This document shows positions 22,191 through 34,829 of a DNA stretch of 64,000 nt, one piece after another. The stretch covers positions 29,006,459-29,070,458 of the forward strand of contig CP137667.1 of assembly GCA_037976565.1 (NCBI GenBank). Direction: 5' to 3'. Under the pieces are notes generated by a model. The model searched no databases. It saw nothing but the letters and a program-made list of their open reading frames with translations, and was not told where the DNA came from. This DNA is from Mesocentrotus franciscanus. Taxonomy: Eukaryota; Echinodermata; Echinoidea; Camarodonta; Strongylocentrotidae. How positions within the stretch are numbered: the stretch's first letter is position 1; each line of letters opens with the position of its first letter. A program made the translations under genes and the position numbers.

Positions 22191-22985
22191 AGTGAAAATT
22201 AGTATGTCAAGAGAGGTAGGGATAAGCTAGAAGAAAGCACAGATGGGAAGATATAAGGAAATAATGACTCCAGCACAAAAGACTGAGAGAATAAGGAAGA
22301 GTTCAGAGTATTAACCAGTAAGACAACATAGCTAGGAAAAGAGATGAAGGGAGAGCGAGGGGGTAATACAAGAAAGTAAAGGATAGATTAAATGATTCTT
22401 GTTATTGCAGAGGAAGAGGAAGAGAGAGAGAGAGAGAGGGGGAGAGATGGGGGAGGGGGAGACTACTGAATGCTGAATGTGAGGACAATGTAAACTAGAG
22501 GGGATAGATAGGGAAAGATATAACAGAAAACTGGAAAGAAGAGGTAGAATAAATGCTCATGGTTGCTGCCAAAGTTGATGGCTATTCAAAGGGTAAAAAG
22601 GAGAGAATCATAGTTGGGGAAGAAATAGAGGGAGAATAAAGGGATAGAGACAGTGAATGCAAAAGTGAATATGAAGAATAAAATAAATAGTGATAGGGAG
22701 AGGAAAGTGAAAAAGCATGAGGGAGGGAGAGAGGGGGATGTGGGTGTGTGAGAGGAAAGAGAGAGAGAGAGCGATGAGAAAAAAAGGAAGGGAATGAAAA
22801 GAATAAGAGCGATAGTTTTCTTGTCCTAATACCCAGAAATGAGGGAATTTAATGAAAGAAACCATTCAAACACATTGGACATCCTAGCAGTTCAACCTGA
22901 CAGCATCAAAGACACTTTTACCGCACTGAAGATTTGTGAATGGCCCAAGGAAAGCTAGCAGGCTGTATAGCTATCGCCATTGAGT
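22191..22985. other. Intergenic, GA-rich
   Basis: AG-rich low-complexity sequence with (GA)n at 22420-22440 and 22752-22774. No gene recognised. Confidence 0.6.
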
Positions 22986-22987
22986 GT

Positions 22988-23250
22988 ATCTCCAAACTAT
23001 ATAACCTACTACCTCACATAAGGACCATTCATGTACACCAGTCTTCTCACAGACTCCCATGGGCTAACCATGGGCTTGACGAGGGAAGATTTGGTCACCA
23101 GTCGAGTTGAGTATATTTCCACAGTACATAACCTACCACCCGATGTACATTATAAAAATTATTCCTGTACACCACCAGTCTCTCCACAGACTCCCATGGA
23201 AAAGCAGTAGACTTGATAGCAAAGATCAGGTCACCAGTCGATTCAAGATA
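22988..23250. repeat. Two-copy tandem duplication, ~135 bp
   Basis: Blocks CACAGACTCCCATGG and GGTCACCAGTCGA occur in order near 23048/23093 and near 23185/23229, with related sequence between. Confidence 0.75.
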
Positions 23251-23373
23251 CCAGTCTGGATTCCTTTCTCAAGAATGTGGAGCACAGCAAGGAACACAGA
23301 TGGATGGTGAGATGTGGTACCTGGAAAGTCACACCTGTCTGTCTGGATGGTGACTGCTGCATCTAATGATGCT
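23226..23373 (-). CDS. Terminal exon-like segment, unidentified
   Basis: On the minus strand a T-rich tract and GCAG acceptor precede an open frame ASLDAAVTIQTDRCDFPG, then VFLAVLHILEKGIQTG, ending at TGA (23228-23226). It overlaps the second copy of the tandem duplication. No family recognised and no partner exon found. Confidence 0.3.
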
Positions 23374-24484
23374 CTGCAAAAGCAAAAAAAAACAACAACA
23401 AAACACAACAACAAACAAACAAACATCAGCAAATACCTAAAGCATGTGTACCAAGCTAGTTAACTAACATTTTATAATTTCCTTCGCTTCTACAGAAAAT
23501 ACCTGTTCATATTCAAAATATTATATGATACAATGATATAACTATGTAGGGGCCAACACTAACATAGTTTTGGGTGAAAAATGATTTTGTTTATTTTTTA
23601 TTTCATTAGAATAATCAGTATATTGGCATAAAAATCATCCCTTAACAGGAAATAGAAAGAGCAAATGGTTTCAGGCAATGACTTCAAAATGACCCCCTTC
23701 GCAAAGGTAGGGAGCCCTTTCAAGTTTACAGGCTGCTGGCTGTGGTCATGGTGTTAATTTAGGTAAGGGAGATCAAATCTATCACGGATGTCTGATCGGA
23801 ATCGCAACTCTTGTTATAGGAATCATTACTAGCGAGACCGAAACTGGTTAGCTCAAGGTCAAGGGCCCCCTCGCAGTCTCGCGAGAGACAGGTGTGAAGG
23901 AAACAAACAAATTCATATCTCGATTTCTCCCTTTCCGTTCGATTCTTTTCGTCTCGTTGAGATATAAGATAAAGCTGTCTACAATCAATTTCATCTAGAC
24001 AGGAAGGCTGTAACACCTGCCCCCTAGGGATCGGCCATTTTGTTTGTGATAATCGAAAACAAAATAGGCCCTCTTGAACAGTTTTGTGGTCGTGGCGTGC
24101 TCCCTCAAATATCTCACCATATATCGTATCGAAGCAGAATTTTTCATGAACTTTCGACATGATGTAATTCAAATATCTGGCATCAAATTTCAAGAATATG
24201 GACAATTAAAAAGAAATTGTGACCTTTTTTCAGGAAGTTTTGCAGGATATATATCGCTGGCTGTCCAAAAGAAGGCTTTTATTACCACTACATGGCTCTT
24301 GTAGCCCCAGGCAGCTGTATTATGGGTAAGAATACAACTTCAATCATTGCTATCCACAACAAAACTAGTAAAGAATTCAAATACTAGTATCTTAATAACC
24401 ATGTAGGAATGGTAAGAACGGTTTTACTTATATAACATATGCTCCTCTGACAATTGCCCCAGGCTTCATGTGTCAAAGGTATAA

Positions 24485-24545
24485 GGCTTAGGGTTAGGGT
24501 TTTATGTGGGGTTTTAGGTCAGGGTTAAGGTTTGGGTTAGGTGTA
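24485..24545. repeat. Short interstitial telomere-like TTAGGG stretch
   Basis: TTAGGGTTAGGGTTTTATG followed by degenerate TTAGGTCAGGGTTAAGG and TTGGGTTAGG. Only two perfect units. Confidence 0.6.
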
Positions 24546-24574
24546 GTGATGAGAATTTGAATAGTGTAGCAATG

Positions 24575-24732
24575 GTTTGCAGGAACAAGTGAGATGAAAC
24601 AAAAATATCCCGTGGCAGATTTGTGTATCAACTGTGCCTGGTTGATTAGCCTAGCAGGAACAAGTGTCATCAACCAAAATAGCCCCATGACAGATTTGTG
24701 TATGAAATGTGTCTGGTAGAGAAGACTAGCAG
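24575..24732. repeat. Two-copy tandem duplication, ~80 bp
   Basis: AGGAACAAGTG, AGATTTGTGTAT and CTGG blocks recur in order at 24580 and 24656. Confidence 0.75.
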
Positions 24733-24794
24733 TACACCTATGGGTGACTGGGGAAAGGAAGGAAAGTGAGATTAGCAAAACAAATTTTGGGGAT

Positions 24795-25417
24795 CACCTG
24801 GGGAGAGAGGGAGAGAAAGAAAAGGTAGGGAGTGAGTAAAGAGGATATGAGAGTGAGGGAGAAAGGGGAGGGGAGGGAGAGAGAAAGGGGAGAGAGGGAG
24901 AGAAAGAAAGGGAGATAGATGGCAAGGGTAGGTAGTGAGTACAGAAGATATGATAGTGAGGGAAAAGGGGAAGGGGAGAGAGAGGGGGAGAGGGTTAGAT
25001 GAGGCAGAGAGGGCATGAGAAAGGGACAGGAGAAGAGGAGAGGGTAGGGGAGGGGAGCGAGAGCGAGGTAGAGGAGAGATGGAAGGAAAGAAGGAGGGAG
25101 AGAAACAGAAAGACAGAGAGAGAGAGAGAGCAAACAAAATCGACGTAGAAAAAATACAAAGAAAAATAACTTACGAGTTGGTAAGGATAGGGAATTTAAG
25201 AAAGTGAGCCAGATTTAGTGGTGGGGAAATAGATAGGAACAAAAGAGGGATGAATAAGTAGAAAGTGGCAAGAGATAGGTAAACAGAGATTACATAAGAT
25301 GATGGAGACAATGAAATAAAAACAGGAAAGTAGAAAAACAATGATGTCGAGAAAACAGAGTTAGGAGGAGAGAAAGGGGGATTTGTAACGAAGACACAAT
25401 GGAGAGAGTGTGAGAGA
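24795..25417. other. GA-rich low-complexity intergenic
   Basis: GGGAGAGA-type sequence. The long Leu/Ser/Pro minus-strand frames here have no domain. The 8 bp next to 25418 are one half of a transposon target duplication. Confidence 0.7.
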
Positions 25418-26485
25418 CAAGCCTTCGATTAAGCGGGCGCAGGGCGCAAATTTGCGCTCATAAAACCACCAATTGCGCCCATAATCATCTAAAACTAGAC
25501 GGCAAGGCGCAAGTGTTTTCCGTGAAAATGCGCCCATAAAATATTAGGACAGAAAAAATACACGAATCACCAAACAATTGCCGCGCACGAGCTCTCTACT
25601 AGCTTCGTATTTAGTGTGTGCATTTCTAATTCTTGAGGCGCAAGTGCTTGAAGTGAAAATGCGCCTGTTGTTACTGTATAGGCTAGCGCACGTACGTACG
25701 TTCATGCGCGCGCGCGATCGCTAGATATATACTAGCTAGATGGTGCTGTGGCGCACGCACGTACGTACCTACAAATGTTTCAAGGATCAAGAAAACAAAT
25801 CGTCAAATGGAGAAATAAACAAGCATTCAAATAGTTATTAGAGATCTGTCAAGGTTTGTTTATAGGTCTAGTTTATTATTTCATCTCAAATAGAATTTAG
25901 AATTCTCTTATTGACAAGTTAAGAACACCTACGATGTTCTCGATCGTAGTTACTTTCATTTTGCCAGCAGCCGACCTAGCGGTGTTTTGGCAAAACGCTA
26001 GCCGGCCAGCTTCCCACCGCGAAGCAATCGAGTCCCGGTAACAGACCGTTCATGTTCTGCCGACAGTGTGGCGGAAGGTTTGTGTGTGAGGTGCGATTTC
26101 GATTTGGGATAGACTTGCAAAGTCCTTTTCACTTTCGATGTTCGTGAAATTGACGATTTATTTATTCATTTGCTCATCAATAATTTTAGTTACTTTAAAA
26201 TACTGTTTAATGTGCAAGTTGATGTTCTTAATCAATCTTTCCTGTTGATCACATTAACTTAGATTAAAAAAGTTATTATTTATTAAATTGATCCATTATG
26301 AAATTAACATTGTATCTTTGAACTTATTTAACTTTTTTAGTTGGTTGTCATTATGATTATCTGTTTTTGGAAAATTGCCCCTTGTTCTTAAGAAATTGCC
26401 CCTTGCTCTGGTAAATCCCCGTGAGCAAGGGGCAACTTTTAAAAATAAATTGCCCCTTGCTCCTGGCTGCTTAATCTAAGGCTTG
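25418..26485. mobile_element. hAT-like non-autonomous transposon, 1068 bp
   Basis: The ends CAAGCCTTCGATTAAGC and, inverted, CAAGCCTTAGATTAAGC match at 16 of 17 bases. The 8 bp GTGAGAGA flank both sides exactly (25410-25417 and 26486-26493). An 8-bp duplication is the hAT signature. The left subterminal region repeats GGCGCAA/TGCGCC motifs. The right repeats TTGCCCCTTG three times and carries one inverted CAAGGGGCAA. No transposase frame is present. The flanks are GA-rich, but the exact GT-containing 8-mer next to both ends is unlikely to be chance. Confidence 0.85.
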
Positions 26486-26495
26486 GTGAGAGAGA

Positions 26496-26531
<36 letters not shown>

Positions 26532-26769
26532 AGGGGGAGGCTTGAGGAGACAAGGATTGAGCAAGGGAGAGAGGGTGGTCCACATGGGAAAGGAAACCCC
26601 GCCAAGCAATCGGACAAATTCAAGGAAGGAAGGGGCAGGCTATTTGAGGTGAGCCGATTGCGATTTATTGCGTTGCCCGGGTTACCCTTGTTTTCTTGCC
26701 CGGTCTGTGACGCGGGGGGTTGGGCCGCGTCCGATGCACGTGTTTGGGAACGGCAAAAACACAAGTGCC

Positions 26770-26871
26770 GAGGGACGCAGAGGAGGAAGCACAGGAGGAA
26801 AGAGACCGGGTGCACCCAGAGTTCACCAAAAAATTGCAAGAAAAAGTTAAAGCAGACATGCTTTGGTCCAG
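26770..26871 (+). CDS. Exon-like segment, unidentified
   Basis: An open frame in locally GC-rich DNA reads EEEAQEERDRVHPEFTKKLQ, then EKVKADMLWS, before a GTATTC donor-like site. No clear acceptor or start. It sits between GA-rich tracts, so the Glu/Lys content may be compositional. Confidence 0.2.
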
Positions 26872-26879
26872 GTATTCCT

Positions 26880-27300
26880 TCTCTCCCTGCCTCCGTCTTC
26901 TTTTGAATTACAGGGAGAGAGAGAAGAAAGAGGGGAGAGAAAGAAAGAGAGAGAATGGGTGGGAGAGAAAGGGAGGGAGAGAAAGCAAGGACAAGAGAGA
27001 AAGGGAGGAAAACAAGAGAAAGGAAGAAGAGAGAAAGGAAAATAGAGAAAAAGAAGAAAAGAGAGAAAGGAAGGGAGAGCAAGAGATTGATTAAAAAATA
27101 TCATTTGCAGAGGACGGAGAGAGACAGTGAGAGACATATATATATATATATATATAAAGATAGACAGACACACAACCAAACAGGGAGATGCAGAGAGTTG
27201 AGCCACCCACATCTACGATATGGGGAACGAGACAAAAAGTAAAGAGAAAGAAATAGCACAGCAAGAAAGAGAGAGGGAGGGAGATTAAGGGGGCGGGGGC
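26880..27300. repeat. GA-rich tract with (TA)n
   Basis: AGGGAGAGA-type low complexity to about 27090, and (AT)n at 27138-27156. Overlapping frames on both strands are low-complexity. Confidence 0.8.
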
Positions 27301-27650
27301 GACAACCATAGTCACAATCGCTTAAAATCTGCAAAACTGCATTCTATTTCCTATTTCACAAAAGAAAAGAAATAATAAGGTATGATACAAATCTTAATAA
27401 GGTATGATACAAATCTGAGTGATGTAATCCTCGAGTCGATAGCCCACGCAGTCAGCTGCCCACCCACATCTATGATCTGGGGAACAAGACAAAAAGAAAA
27501 AGGAAGAACAAATAAGTTAACATATAAATGAATATGAATCACTACCAAACCACAAGTGATACAAATTTACATGTACAAGACAAAAATGAAATATGGCAAT
27601 ACTCGATACTAAAGTAAGGAAACAACTCCGAATAAAATTCAAAATATATA

Positions 27651-27718
27651 CAGTGAAACCTGTCTATAGAGACCACCCAATGGGAGTCAAGGAAAGTGGT
27701 CTGCATAAACAGGTTTCT
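27651..27718. mobile_element. TA-flanked MITE (GACCACC family), short copy
   Basis: Left CAGTGAAACCTGTCTATAGA, right AAACAGGTTTCT, with TA on each side (27649-27650 and 27719-27720). A related element is at 7800-7965. Confidence 0.65.
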
Positions 27719-28512
27719 TAAATATAAATCACTATTCAAGAGAGATTTTTTCTTCACAGAACCTTCCATCAGTAGCATATACATGTACAGTATTTGTATG
27801 TCTGAATGCAAAGAATATAGCATTTTGATAATTCATAAAATCTTGGGCAGATATGGTTGGGTAAACCACCAGTTTTGTTTAACGTGTAAAAAAAACGAGC
27901 CTGAAGTAGTGCAAAGTGCTTTTAAAAACTCAATATCCTCGACCTCAAACCGATGACCTCTCAATCACGCCGACAAATGCTTACGGTAGCCTTTCAATTA
28001 AACTCATACTTTATAATTTTATATGCACACGTGTATAGCTCATACATGTTGATTCATCCAAGTATTGGCAGTGTTCCACAGTATAGAGATCACACTTTCA
28101 AGAAATGTAATGTATGCAAACTTTGTAATTTTGCTTTTTCGTATTGCTCATCATATTTTTTGTTGGAGTTTCATATAAATCTTAACATATTTTCCGTTCT
28201 TGGAAGATGACTTGGTAATGAGAAAGAACACCCACGACGGTAATTCTTGGGAGACATAATCCCGTAGGCTGCTGTGCCACAACCGCAAAAAATACATACT
28301 AGATGAAGATAATAAAAAATGATGGTTTTCTGTGAGTTATAGGAAGGAATCTTTGCTGGGATTCTAGAATCAAATTTTCTGTCTTGTAAAAAGTTTAGTA
28401 TTTAAGGAAACAGAACTGATGATCTAAAATGGGCAGATTCCTTGACTTTATAGGGGAGGGGGGTAAGTTGGGATAAAAATGTCCCCTTCCTATTTCCCCT
28501 CCCTAAGCAAGT

Positions 28513-28559
<47 letters not shown>

Positions 28560-29635
28560 CGAGAGAGAAAGAGACAAAGGATTGAGATAACTAAAGAAAG
28601 AGAAGCCATGAAAGTAAGAGCAGGGGCCTACAAATGATTCAAGAAACCGGAAAAGAAAGAATCTTCTATGATGGCATGATACCAAATCATCACATGATTA
28701 CCACGTAGCTTGCCTCATATCAATGCCAGAAATGTCACCTGACATATAGGCTGTCACATGACCCAGTCATATGACTGTGGAGGAGGAATCAGATTCATAT
28801 CAATGATCACATGACGTTGTATAGCACAATTTTGCCAACACATGCTTGGTAATAACATTCTCAATGTAGAATTTTTTTATTTGTTTTGGTCTGCATAAAC
28901 ACGCCCCTTCACAAAAAAGGAAAAATCAAAGAAATCTATAAAACCTGTAAAGTATATCAAAATGTGAAGAATCACAGAAAAAATGTGTGTAACCCAAAGA
29001 GCAAAGATCTCAGTATACATGAAGCTTTGTTTTCAGACTCGAGAGGGAATTTCCCCATTTGTCATCCTCACAGATCAGATACCATTTCTAAGTGATAAAA
29101 AATGCAACAACCTCAACTATACTACATCTAGCCACAATAAATATTCCTGCACAACCTTTAAAGAAGGGAGATCTTACATCATTATTTCATTTGCGGTCAT
29201 GTTATGATCACAGAAAGAAATTAATGGAAATTTCTTGATTCCTTCACAAAAGTTGCTTCATATCAAAATCCCCTGAGCATCAGGAAAAGCATTACTGATC
29301 TCATAAATAACTTGCCTCAGTATTTCTCTTTTGGCCATTAACAGGTTCGTGAACTGATCTTTCAAAAGGCTATTTTATTTTCATATTGGCCAATTTGAAG
29401 GCATATCGACATTTATCACAGTGGGCTACGTGCGAAGTGTATTTTAACCTACTTTCTTGTCCAATTCCTGTCCAAGACGATCGAGCTCACACCTATTATT
29501 ACGGAAATTTCCCCATTTTCTTCCTCTCCGACTTTGTGTAATTCTTACAGAGCTGAGAATCTTTAAACTCCAAACGTTCTTTGATACTGTCCTGTAGTTA
29601 AAGGTACATCCATATTAATCACATTGTGACATGTA
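27719..29635. other. Intergenic, no gene recognised
   Basis: Contains (GA)n at 28515-28550 and AT-rich sequence. No exon with convincing splice sites. Confidence 0.5.
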
Positions 29636-29639
29636 TTAA

Positions 29640-31857
29640 CTCATTCGCGACAATGGTTCTCAAATTATGATCGCGTACGACGCTCTTCAAAGAGGCAATC
29701 CAGCTGTTATGGCCATGCGCGTACAGTTCTGTGCATGCGCGCGCCAGGAATAGACCAGTAATAGACCATTCACTGGCGGGGAAATGCATTTCATGAGGGA
29801 CAATTGTTTTGCTGAATGTCTGTGATTTACATCAAATAAATGAAAATTAAATCTTTATGAACCATTCTTTACTGTTCTTTGGCTGTCTCAAAGTGTTATA
29901 ATGTGTATATTTATTCAGATATATCCTTTTTTCATGCATTGATTGTAATATATGGACGGAAATGCCCTTCGTGGTAGTGGAATAGGCCACACCCCTAGAT
30001 ATTGGGTTTTGGGCTCGTCGATTAGGCATAAGGGGTGTTCAGAAATTATACCCACAAAAAAAGGGATAGAGTCAGGCTAAGTCATGTATTGAAAAATGTG
30101 ATTATATTTCCTTGTATTGATAAAATCTTACATTGCTTTTTTGACCTAAATTGCGGTACTCATATTTTCTGCTAGTATTTTATCTATCTTCGAGTTCATA
30201 ATTTCCCTTGTCTCAAAATGGAATGTCTCAAAATGATACGATCCTATCGATAACGCTGGGCCAGCTGGGCTAGGCGCGGAAGCGTGGGAACGTCTGAACA
30301 GGATGACTCATCGTTGATGAATGCTAAGCATTAGGCTTGCCAACCAGGCATCGTTTGTAATTAGCTGAGAAAATGTTCTTTGATAATGAGATATAACGAG
30401 TTTTGGTAGGATTTCACAATATCATAATTATTTCACAAATAATTGTTGAATATCTGAATCACGATGAGCCTTTATTTCAATATTTAAAAGCAGCCACAAA
30501 TACATTGAACATCATAATGGGCTGGTTACTTAGACTAGTACAGTCCGTATTGATGGAATGTAGATGGAAATGTAGGTCAGTTCATTGACAGACACGCGAG
30601 GCCCCTTCCCAGAGTTTACGTAAACAAATAATGTGGAGTGGAGTTTTCCTTTATATATTGTTGAATATAAATACATAAAACAAATCTAATCTTCTTCTGA
30701 AGAATGTCTTTCTTTGGCTCGATTACTGGATTTAACTTTCTCCCTTATTTCCATTGTATTTTTTAAAACTTTAGTCAATGTATAAATAAATTATATGAAT
30801 GTGATATTTGTTTTTTGATGAAATTTTTGCTAAATTATTTCATAGGGGTCTAGGTAAAGAACAATTTTTTATTATTATTTTTTTTTTTGGGGGGGGGGAG
30901 GAAGCATTTCCATTTCTGACTAATGATGTAAACAAAAAAAATTAGCTTAGTAGATTCTACTTCCGTAGTAGACTAGATAAAAAAACTCGGACGAGTATTT
31001 TGGAGGACCAACCAACCAAGAACCCAGATCTAGATTCTTCTAGGTCTAGTTTTTACGGTTAGAATATGTATTTATGTTCTTTCTTTTGCATAGGCATAGC
31101 AATTAGTTTGTTGTTGTTATTTTTTCATCATCGGGCCAAAAAGGCAGATACGAAAGAAAGAAAGAAAGAAAGAGAAGGAAAGAAGGAAAATGAAAACACC
31201 CACGAAGTCTCAGACACGAAGTTTGTATATTTATGAATGACATGAACACATCAGCGACGTACACAGACTCACACGGCTGACACAGCTCACTCACACAGCA
31301 CATTCACATTGTACACACAAGTCAATAGCCGTTTGCAACAAACCGGCTCACGTCGAACAAAACTTACCATAATTTAGCAGAAACAAATATTACACGCAAT
31401 ATATGTCCACCAAGATGAAAAAAATCACAAAGTTTTCGAAATAAAGTTGAACAAAATAGAGACAGCGAAGAGAAATACAAAAAAGAAGAAATAAAAGATA
31501 AAAATAGACGGTTCGTTGTCGCACAAACAAGTGTGTATCGAATGGAGGGCAAGGTATCGCGATAGCTGTAATCTGTCTCACGAGCGCGCAGAACGCACTT
31601 GTTGCCGGGCAGAATTGGCGGGTAACAATAGCACTATGAATATTCATGTAGGCTCGTGCGGTTTTTGACTGAAACAACCAATAATGGGTCTTCTAAAATT
31701 CATAACTTTGGCTGCGATTTTTTCTAAGACGAAGTAAAGAGTGCTCTGATTGGCTAATATTTTTCTGCAGAGTCTGACGAACTCTGAGGTCACCAGCTGT
31801 TCTAGTTTTTTTGTTATCACGGCAAACCACACAATGTGGTCAATTGTCGCGAATGAG
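29640..31857. mobile_element. piggyBac-like TTAA-flanked element, 2.2 kb
   Basis: Perfect 15-bp inverted ends CTCATTCGCGACAAT (29640-29654, and inverted at 31843-31857), each next to TTAA (29636-29639 and 31858-31861). TTAA duplication is the piggyBac hallmark. The interior has no transposase-length frame and includes an A/T- and G-homopolymer patch near 30870-30900. It is probably a non-autonomous or decayed copy. Confidence 0.8.
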
Positions 31858-31864
31858 TTAATTA

Positions 31865-32690
31865 ATATCTATTTCTGGCCCTTCCTTGTCAGAGACAAGT
31901 TTCACATCCGTTTGCTCAGTGAATTACCTTTTCCAAGTAATTCTTAAAGAGGTAATATCTCTCACCACAAAAACCTCCAAAACTTCTTTGATATTTGACT
32001 AGTTAAAATTACATATGCAATTAATCATAGGGAGCATTCCAACCCTTCCTTTATGTCCACGATTACCTCTGGTCCATTGATGAGGGATTTCCTTTTTGCA
32101 TCCTCCTCTTCTTTGAATAATCCTTGTATACAGAGCTGATATTTTTACCTCCCAAAGTCATTTGATACTGGTCTAGATAAGTTTACATCACCATCGACCA
32201 CTAGATGCTACCGTGCTACGTTTGAAATGCATTTTAGATAATTTTTAAAATCCATTGTTGTGCAAGACGAGCTCCGCCTGTTGTTGGGGGAATTCCCATT
32301 TTCACCCTCCCCTACTGAATCACAGAGCTGATATTTTAACTTCTAAAGGTTCTTTGAGAGTGGCCTAGTTACAGGTACATAATCATTAATCAATGTGTGC
32401 TGTGCAGAGAAAATTATTACCTATTTCCGACGTTTCATTGTCCGAGCATTCGTATTCCAAAGTATTCATGGTCCACAGAAAGCTTGCATCCGTCATTAAG
32501 GGAATTCATATTTTCATCCGCCTCTTCTTAATCCTCCGAAATCTGATAATCCCTCACCTCCATTGATCCTTTCTTCCTCCAGTGCACCCCAGGCGAAGGA
32601 ACTATCTTAGGGATCAAGGGAGAAGACAAATTGGTTTTAAGCACAAGCAAAGACATTGAGAAGAGCAGAAAATGGTGGCGAACAAAAGAA
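31865..32690. other. Intergenic or downstream of the minus-strand gene
   Basis: Repeated diverged blocks such as CAGAGCTGATATTTT and TTCTTTGA at about 32120-32170 and 32315-32360, with relatives near 29540-29590, suggest old ~200-bp tandem duplication. No gene seen. Confidence 0.45.
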
Positions 32691-32697
32691 TTTTTAA

Positions 32698-32756
32698 TCA
32701 TGTTCCTGCAGTTCCTCCAAGAATAAATTCCATTGCTTTTCCACGAGCTCTCAATA
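32698..32756 (-). CDS. Unidentified minus-strand gene, putative last exon
   Basis: The acceptor TTTTCTTTCTTTCTAG is strong. Two bases complete a Val codon after the phase 1 exit of the exon at 33015. It then reads LRARGKAMEFILGGTAGT and stops at TGA (32700-32698). The ATTAAA overlapping the stop on the minus strand is too close to be the likely poly(A) signal. Confidence 0.5.
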
Positions 32757-33014
32757 CTAGAAAGAAAGAAAATTCATGACGTATTTTCCTAGGTTTCACT
32801 AGGTGTTTTATAAAGCCATTCTAGCTACGTTCAATGACAACTCACGAGACGCAAACCGTGTCGTCAAAAGTGTGGGTTGGACCGATTGCTATCAACTTTC
32901 ATATTCCTTGTGTGCACAGATGATCCTACCATTTATCAATATTCTTTACAGAGTCTGCATTGATGCAAGTAAATCATTATAAGCACAGATTGATTAAATG
33001 ATGTCCCTGCTCAC

Positions 33015-33191
33015 CTTCTGTGGAGGTCCAAGCTCGCCCAGTGAGATAATCCTCATTCCATCCATAGCCTTGGAGTGACCAGCGAGAGCTGCAGTTCCTA
33101 TGTAGAATCCATGTACATGTAGCTTTAAGCCTTGGCTTGCCATCTTGGAATATACGTTTGTGAAGTTGTAAGTTGTCAAGATATGAAGAAA
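33015..33191 (-). CDS. Unidentified minus-strand gene, internal exon
   Basis: 177 nt with acceptor CTTTTTGCTTCCAG and donor AAG/GTGAGC. Two frames are open across it. The frame demanded by the phase 1 exits of its neighbours reads VSSYLDNLQLHKRIF, then CTWILHRNCSSRWSLQGYGW and EDYLTGRAWTSTEG. It is rich in Trp, Cys and Arg, as real coding exons can be. The alternative frame (LHVHGFYIGTAALAGHSKA) breaks phase with the exon at 34830. No family recognised. Confidence 0.65.
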
Positions 33192-33424
33192 CTGGAAGCA
33201 AAAAGGAGGAATGCAGAATTAATTTGACTACTTCTGAATAGTTTCATCACAATCAGAAATAAATCTAAGCTTTGCTTTTCATAGACTCAAGTAATATGTG
33301 ATTGAGAAGAAATATTCAGCCTCACATAAAATTCTATAGTGCCAGTAAGTGAAATTGAAAGTAGAGATTTCATAGATATGTTTGTCATAATTATATGAGT
33401 TGCAAATAATATATTTTTTTTAAA

Positions 33425-33451
33425 GACTATGGACTATGGACTATGGACTAT
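33425..33451. repeat. GACTATG heptamer repeat
   Basis: About four perfect tandem GACTATG units. Confidence 0.9.
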
Positions 33452-34524
33452 GTGACTCTATGTGTGACAACAATAGTAGACAATTAGTTGAAAATATTTG
33501 GTCTTTAACTTTAACATGATTTCATTATTACTCATAACACTGGATCAATGGCCTGTATCTTCTATTCTTATGAACAATCAACGAAGTAAGTAAACCATTT
33601 TCAAAAAGATTTTCAGTGTTTCCTGGGTTATTTCCCATCCTGCATGCCCATGTCAAAATGTTTCACATTAGATTCATCACAGTGTATTTCCTTATTATTG
33701 AGGATCTTGCCAATACCATAGATATCCTTTAAAACCATCATCATTCATGCCAAGCCGTCTTTCCTCTCGTCTCGATCCGGGTTTATTTTAAGCCAAAGTG
33801 TCGCTATTAATTCCGATCACTTTCTATTCTGACTTGGATTAATTAGTCTGGTTTCTTAATTGAGTCTCGTCAGAATTGATTACGTTATTTTCGCGTAGAT
33901 GTGGCGCTACGGCGAAAAGGAAATAAGTTGTGACCGACTTGGCCAATTCGCGGTATTATGCAAGATCCTATGCTATTAGCATTAAGTTTGCGTAATAGGA
34001 TCGAGAAGAACCTAGTGGCTACAGGCAGGAACATAGTTGCCAATTTTCTCCAGACAATTTCTGTACTCTATCGGTTCAGCTTGATTTAAAAGGGAAAGCA
34101 ATTCCCCTTTCTCATACTTCTACAATTTAGAACAACAACTGGACATTCATACAGTTTAGTATTATTGAAAGTGGAAGTCAAAACAGAATGTCTATTCTTT
34201 TTCTTTCATTTCATCATGCCGATATCATTCCCATTTAATCCTTCCTAAGAGCAGCAGGGCTGTCTTTTTTTAAATTATACAATAGGATTCCACATTCTTA
34301 CCAAAGAAATGTCATTATCCCTGAAATATAAGTAGCAATACGTGTACTTGTATCAATTATGATGATTCTTCCAATCACAATCATAACAAAGGGATTCTTT
34401 GAAAATGCATTAGAAAGAAAGAAACAAGAATTATGGCTTATGTTTTATTCATATGAGTGCATCTAGGATGTAGACCGGCGAAAGATATACATGAGAGCCG
34501 TGAGCGGTTTACCTCTCGAAAAGC

Positions 34525-34622
34525 TCCAGAAGTGCTCTGGTAAATTGGAGAAAAAGTGCTCTGGTAAACTGAAGAAAAAAAAAGCTCTAGTAAAAAAGCT
34601 CTAGTAAAAAAGCTATGAGAAA
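34525..34622. repeat. Short tandem repeat, GCTCTGGTAAA type
   Basis: AGTGCTCTGGTAAAYTGRAG in two copies, then AAAGCTCTAGTAAA in two shorter copies, located between two exons of the minus-strand gene. Confidence 0.75.
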
Positions 34623-34829
34623 AGTGCACTTATACAACACCAAATCCTACAAGAGCTCAAGCAAATAAGATTTCTTATTTTTAAACACGGTCGTGGACTG
34701 TTTCTGCTTGAAATTGACAGCAAACTGTTGCCCAAACTTGGAAATTCAAAATGCTTTTGGCTGCGCTTACGGACGACAGCTATGGATGGCTGACCTTTTG
34801 GATGCAGTACTCAAATAAAACAAGCATAC

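Noticed and set aside
24738..25137. Overlapping 120-130 codon Leu/Ser/Pro frames
   Set aside because: GA-rich simple sequence read on the complement.
26471..27082. 203-codon minus-strand frame
   Set aside because: Ser/Leu/Phe-rich translation of GA-rich low-complexity DNA; no domain.
32994..33179. Alternative open frame across the 33015 exon (LHVHGFYIGTAALAGHSKA)
   Set aside because: It requires phase 0 entry, whereas the upstream exon exits in phase 1; kept only as a shadow frame.
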